Assembly: GCA_043751715.1 (NCBI GenBank) | Contig: JAYUZO010000065.1 | Coordinates: 1 to 7,557 of the forward strand | Reading direction: 5' to 3' | Origin: JAAFHS01 sp043751715 | GTDB lineage: Bacteria; Pseudomonadota; Alphaproteobacteria; Rhodobacterales; Rhodobacteraceae | DNA length: 7,557 nt | Notes under the pieces: model-generated | What the model saw: the letters and a program-made list of their open reading frames with translations, nothing else | The model's database searches: none | Told to the model about the DNA's origin: nothing | Made by a program: the position numbers and the translations under genes | Shown: piece after piece, positions 6,040 through 7,557 of the stretch | How positions within the stretch are numbered: position 1 is the first letter of the stretch | How the letters are laid out: each line of letters begins with the position of its first letter

Positions 6040-6836
6040 CAGCACTGCGCCGCCTTGCCCTTGGCACGCTGGTGCTGTGGCTGATCCTGCCGCTGATCCC
6101 CCTTGCCATCTGGTCCTTTGCCAAAGGCTGGCGCTTTCCATCACTATTCCCGCAGGAATGGACGCTGCGCGCATGGCAAACCGCCCTGTCAGACCGCACG
6201 GGCGTGCTGGAAAGCCTGTGGGTCACAGGGGCCATCGCCCTGATTGCCACCATACTTGCCATCCTGATCGGTGTGCCCGCAGGCCGCGCGCTTGGCCAGC
6301 ACCGCTTTCGCGGCAAATCAGCCGTGCAGGCCCTGATCCTTGGCCCGCTGATCGTACCCGGCCTGGCTGCCGCCCTTGGCCTGCATGCCGTGTTCCTGCA
6401 GCTTGGCCTGACCAATACCTTCACTGGCGTCGTATTGGTGCACCTCATCCCCACCTTGCCCTACATGATCATCATCATGACCGGCATCTTTGCCAACCAC
6501 GACCCCAGCTTTGAGGCCCAAGCCCGCAGCCTTGGTGCCACCCCCTGGCAGACCTTCCGATACATCACCATGCCTGCCATCCTGCCCGGCATCATCGTGG
6601 GCGGCCTGTTCTGCTTTCTGGTCTCGTGGAGCCAGTATATTCTGACCCTGCTGATCGGCGGGGGCCGCGTGCAAACCCTGCCCCTGCTGCTGTTCAGCTT
6701 TGCCACATCCGGCCGGAATGATCTGACCGGGGCCATCGCCATCATCTACATCCTGCCCGGCATCCTGATCCTGATCCTGACTGCCCGGCATATCACCGGC
6801 ACCCACCCCGCCTTGGCCAGCATGATGCGCCGATGA
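6036..6836 (+). CDS. ABC transporter inner-membrane permease (second subunit)
   Basis: The protein has 266 residues. An N-terminal membrane segment (about 8-28) is followed by a periplasmic stretch rich in Trp and Pro (32-60) and about five more segments. The EAA loop reads FEAQARSLGATPWQTFRYIT (159-178), followed by MPAILPGI. It resembles PotC-type permeases and is the partner of the permease before it; the two EAA loops share the core ARSLGATPWQ.FR. The ATG at 6036 overlaps the upstream stop, and its own stop overlaps the ATPase start, both as ATGA. The longer reading from 5976 would lie inside the previous gene and is not needed. In E. coli the corresponding YnjC is, as I recall, one fused protein of about 510 residues; here the halves are separate genes. 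Confidence 0.9.
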   Translation: MTALRRLALGTLVLWLILPLIPLAIWSFAKGWRFPSLFPQEWTLRAWQTALSDRTGVLESLWVTGAIALIATILAILIGVPAGRALGQHRFRGKSAVQALILGPLIVPGLAAALGLHAVFLQLGLTNTFTGVVLVHLIPTLPYMIIIMTGIFANHDPSFEAQARSLGATPWQTFRYITMPAILPGIIVGGLFCFLVSWSQYILTLLIGGGRVQTLPLLLFSFATSGRNDLTGAIAIIYILPGILILILTARHITGTHPALASMMRR

Positions 6837-7557
6837 CAGACGTTGCCCTGCAAAACCTGACCCTGCGCTATCCCGGTTCTGGCATTGCCACGGTAGAAAA
6901 CCTTTCGCTCACCATCCCCACCGGTTCGCTGACCGCCCTTCTTGGCCCATCCGGCTGCGGCAAGACCACCACGATGAAGATCATCGCAGGCCTTTTGCGC
7001 CCCGATGCTGGCGATGTGTGCTTTGATGGCCAGTCTATCCTGCACACCCCGCCCGAACGCCGTGGCGCCGTGATGGTGTTTCAGAACCACCTGCTGTTTC
7101 CGCAAATGACCGTTGCCGAAAACGTGGGCTTCGGTCTGAAAATGCGCGGCCTGCCAAAGGCCGAGATTGCCCAACGCGTGGCGGAAATGCTCGCCCTTGT
7201 GCAGCTGCCTGACATGGGGCCCCGCCGCCCCGCCGATCTGTCCGGCGGCCAACAACAGCGCGTGGCCCTTGCCCGCGCGCTGATCGTGCAACCCCGCGTT
7301 TTGCTGCTGGATGAACCCCTGTCAAACCTTGATGCCCACCTGCGCAGCGAAATGCGTGATCTGATCCGCAGCCTGCAACAACGCCTGCGCATCACCACCC
7401 TGTTCGTCACCCATGATCAGGAGGAAGCCGTCGCCATGGCCGACCATATCGCACTGATGCTGAATGGCCGCCTGCGCATGCACGGCGTACCCGAGGCGTT
7501 TTACCAACACCCCGCAGATCCCCCCGTGGCCCGATTTTTCGGCGGCGTGAACTTTGT
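6833..7557 (+). CDS. ABC transporter ATPase (3' end outside window)
   Basis: The frame starts with the ATG at 6833, overlapping the permease stop as ATGA, and runs without a stop to the window edge: 241 residues. It carries the Walker A motif GPSGCGKTTT (38-47), Q-loop Q84, signature LSGGQQQR (136-143), Walker B VLLLDEP (156-162), D-loop SNLD (164-167) and H-loop H194 in VTHDQEEA. All catalytic parts are present. The end reaches YQHPADPPVARFFGGVNF, the point where CysA/PotA/FbpC-type ATPases pass into a C-terminal regulatory domain of the TOBE kind, so such a domain may lie beyond the window. It powers the importer formed with the two permeases. E. coli YnjD, as I recall, is shorter (about 217 residues), so this ATPase is nearer the PotA/FbpC type than YnjD. 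Confidence 0.95.
   Translation, partial: MTDVALQNLTLRYPGSGIATVENLSLTIPTGSLTALLGPSGCGKTTTMKIIAGLLRPDAGDVCFDGQSILHTPPERRGAVMVFQNHLLFPQMTVAENVGFGLKMRGLPKAEIAQRVAEMLALVQLPDMGPRRPADLSGGQQQRVALARALIVQPRVLLLDEPLSNLDAHLRSEMRDLIRSLQQRLRITTLFVTHDQEEAVAMADHIALMLNGRLRMHGVPEAFYQHPADPPVARFFGGVNF

Noticed and set aside
5146..6174. Minus-strand open frame of 342 codons
   Set aside because: It lies opposite the permease genes. The Gly/Asp/Gln-rich, low-complexity product is what antisense of hydrophobic, C-rich codons gives.
6464..6479. Near-palindrome CATGAT...ATCATG
   Set aside because: It is inside the second permease and explained by Met/Ile codons; there is no reason to treat it as a site.
7035..7510. 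Several minus-strand frames near the window end
   Set aside because: They are shadows of the ATPase, whose Walker A, signature, Walker B and H-loop motifs are all on the plus strand.

Overview
The window looks like chromosomal DNA of a high-GC alphaproteobacterium, most likely a Rhodobacteraceae (Roseobacter/Loktanella/Yoonia-like). The clues are the alphaproteobacterial-type HemY C-terminus, the codon choice, and the style of the tightly overlapping operons. The taxon is inferred from gene content only. No mobile element, CRISPR array, integrase or phage gene is visible. Most of the window is ordinary house-keeping, signalling and transport DNA; I did not find a clearly new system.

Layout. 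(1) 1-591, +: the 3' end of hemY, whose start lies upstream of the window. (2) 640-715, +: tRNA-Thr(CGT) with an encoded CCA end. (3) 813-1352, -: a small exported protein with four EF-hand calcium-binding loops, with a weak terminator hairpin at its 3' side. (4) 1353-1593: a divergent control region holding a 10-bp perfect inverted repeat and nested palindromes. (5) 1594-3647, +: an OmpR-family response regulator and a HAMP-type histidine kinase sharing an ATGA overlap. (6) 3744 to the window end, +: an ABC importer operon with a YnjB-type periplasmic binding protein, two inner-membrane permeases and an ATPase cut by the window edge. The permease/permease and permease/ATPase junctions are both ATGA overlaps.

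How the parts may work together. The EF-hand gene and the two-component operon are divergent and share one palindrome-rich intergenic region. A simple reading is that the response regulator controls both itself and the exported EF-hand protein, possibly as a calcium or envelope-stress circuit. That is inference. In the transporter operon the binding-protein gene is separated from the permeases by about 200 bases. This gap holds an inverted pair of C-rich/G-rich hairpins, each able to form a G-quadruplex on one strand, followed by two mutually exclusive hairpins. Such a spacer would suit a higher dose of binding protein than of membrane parts. The transported substrate cannot be told from the sequence.
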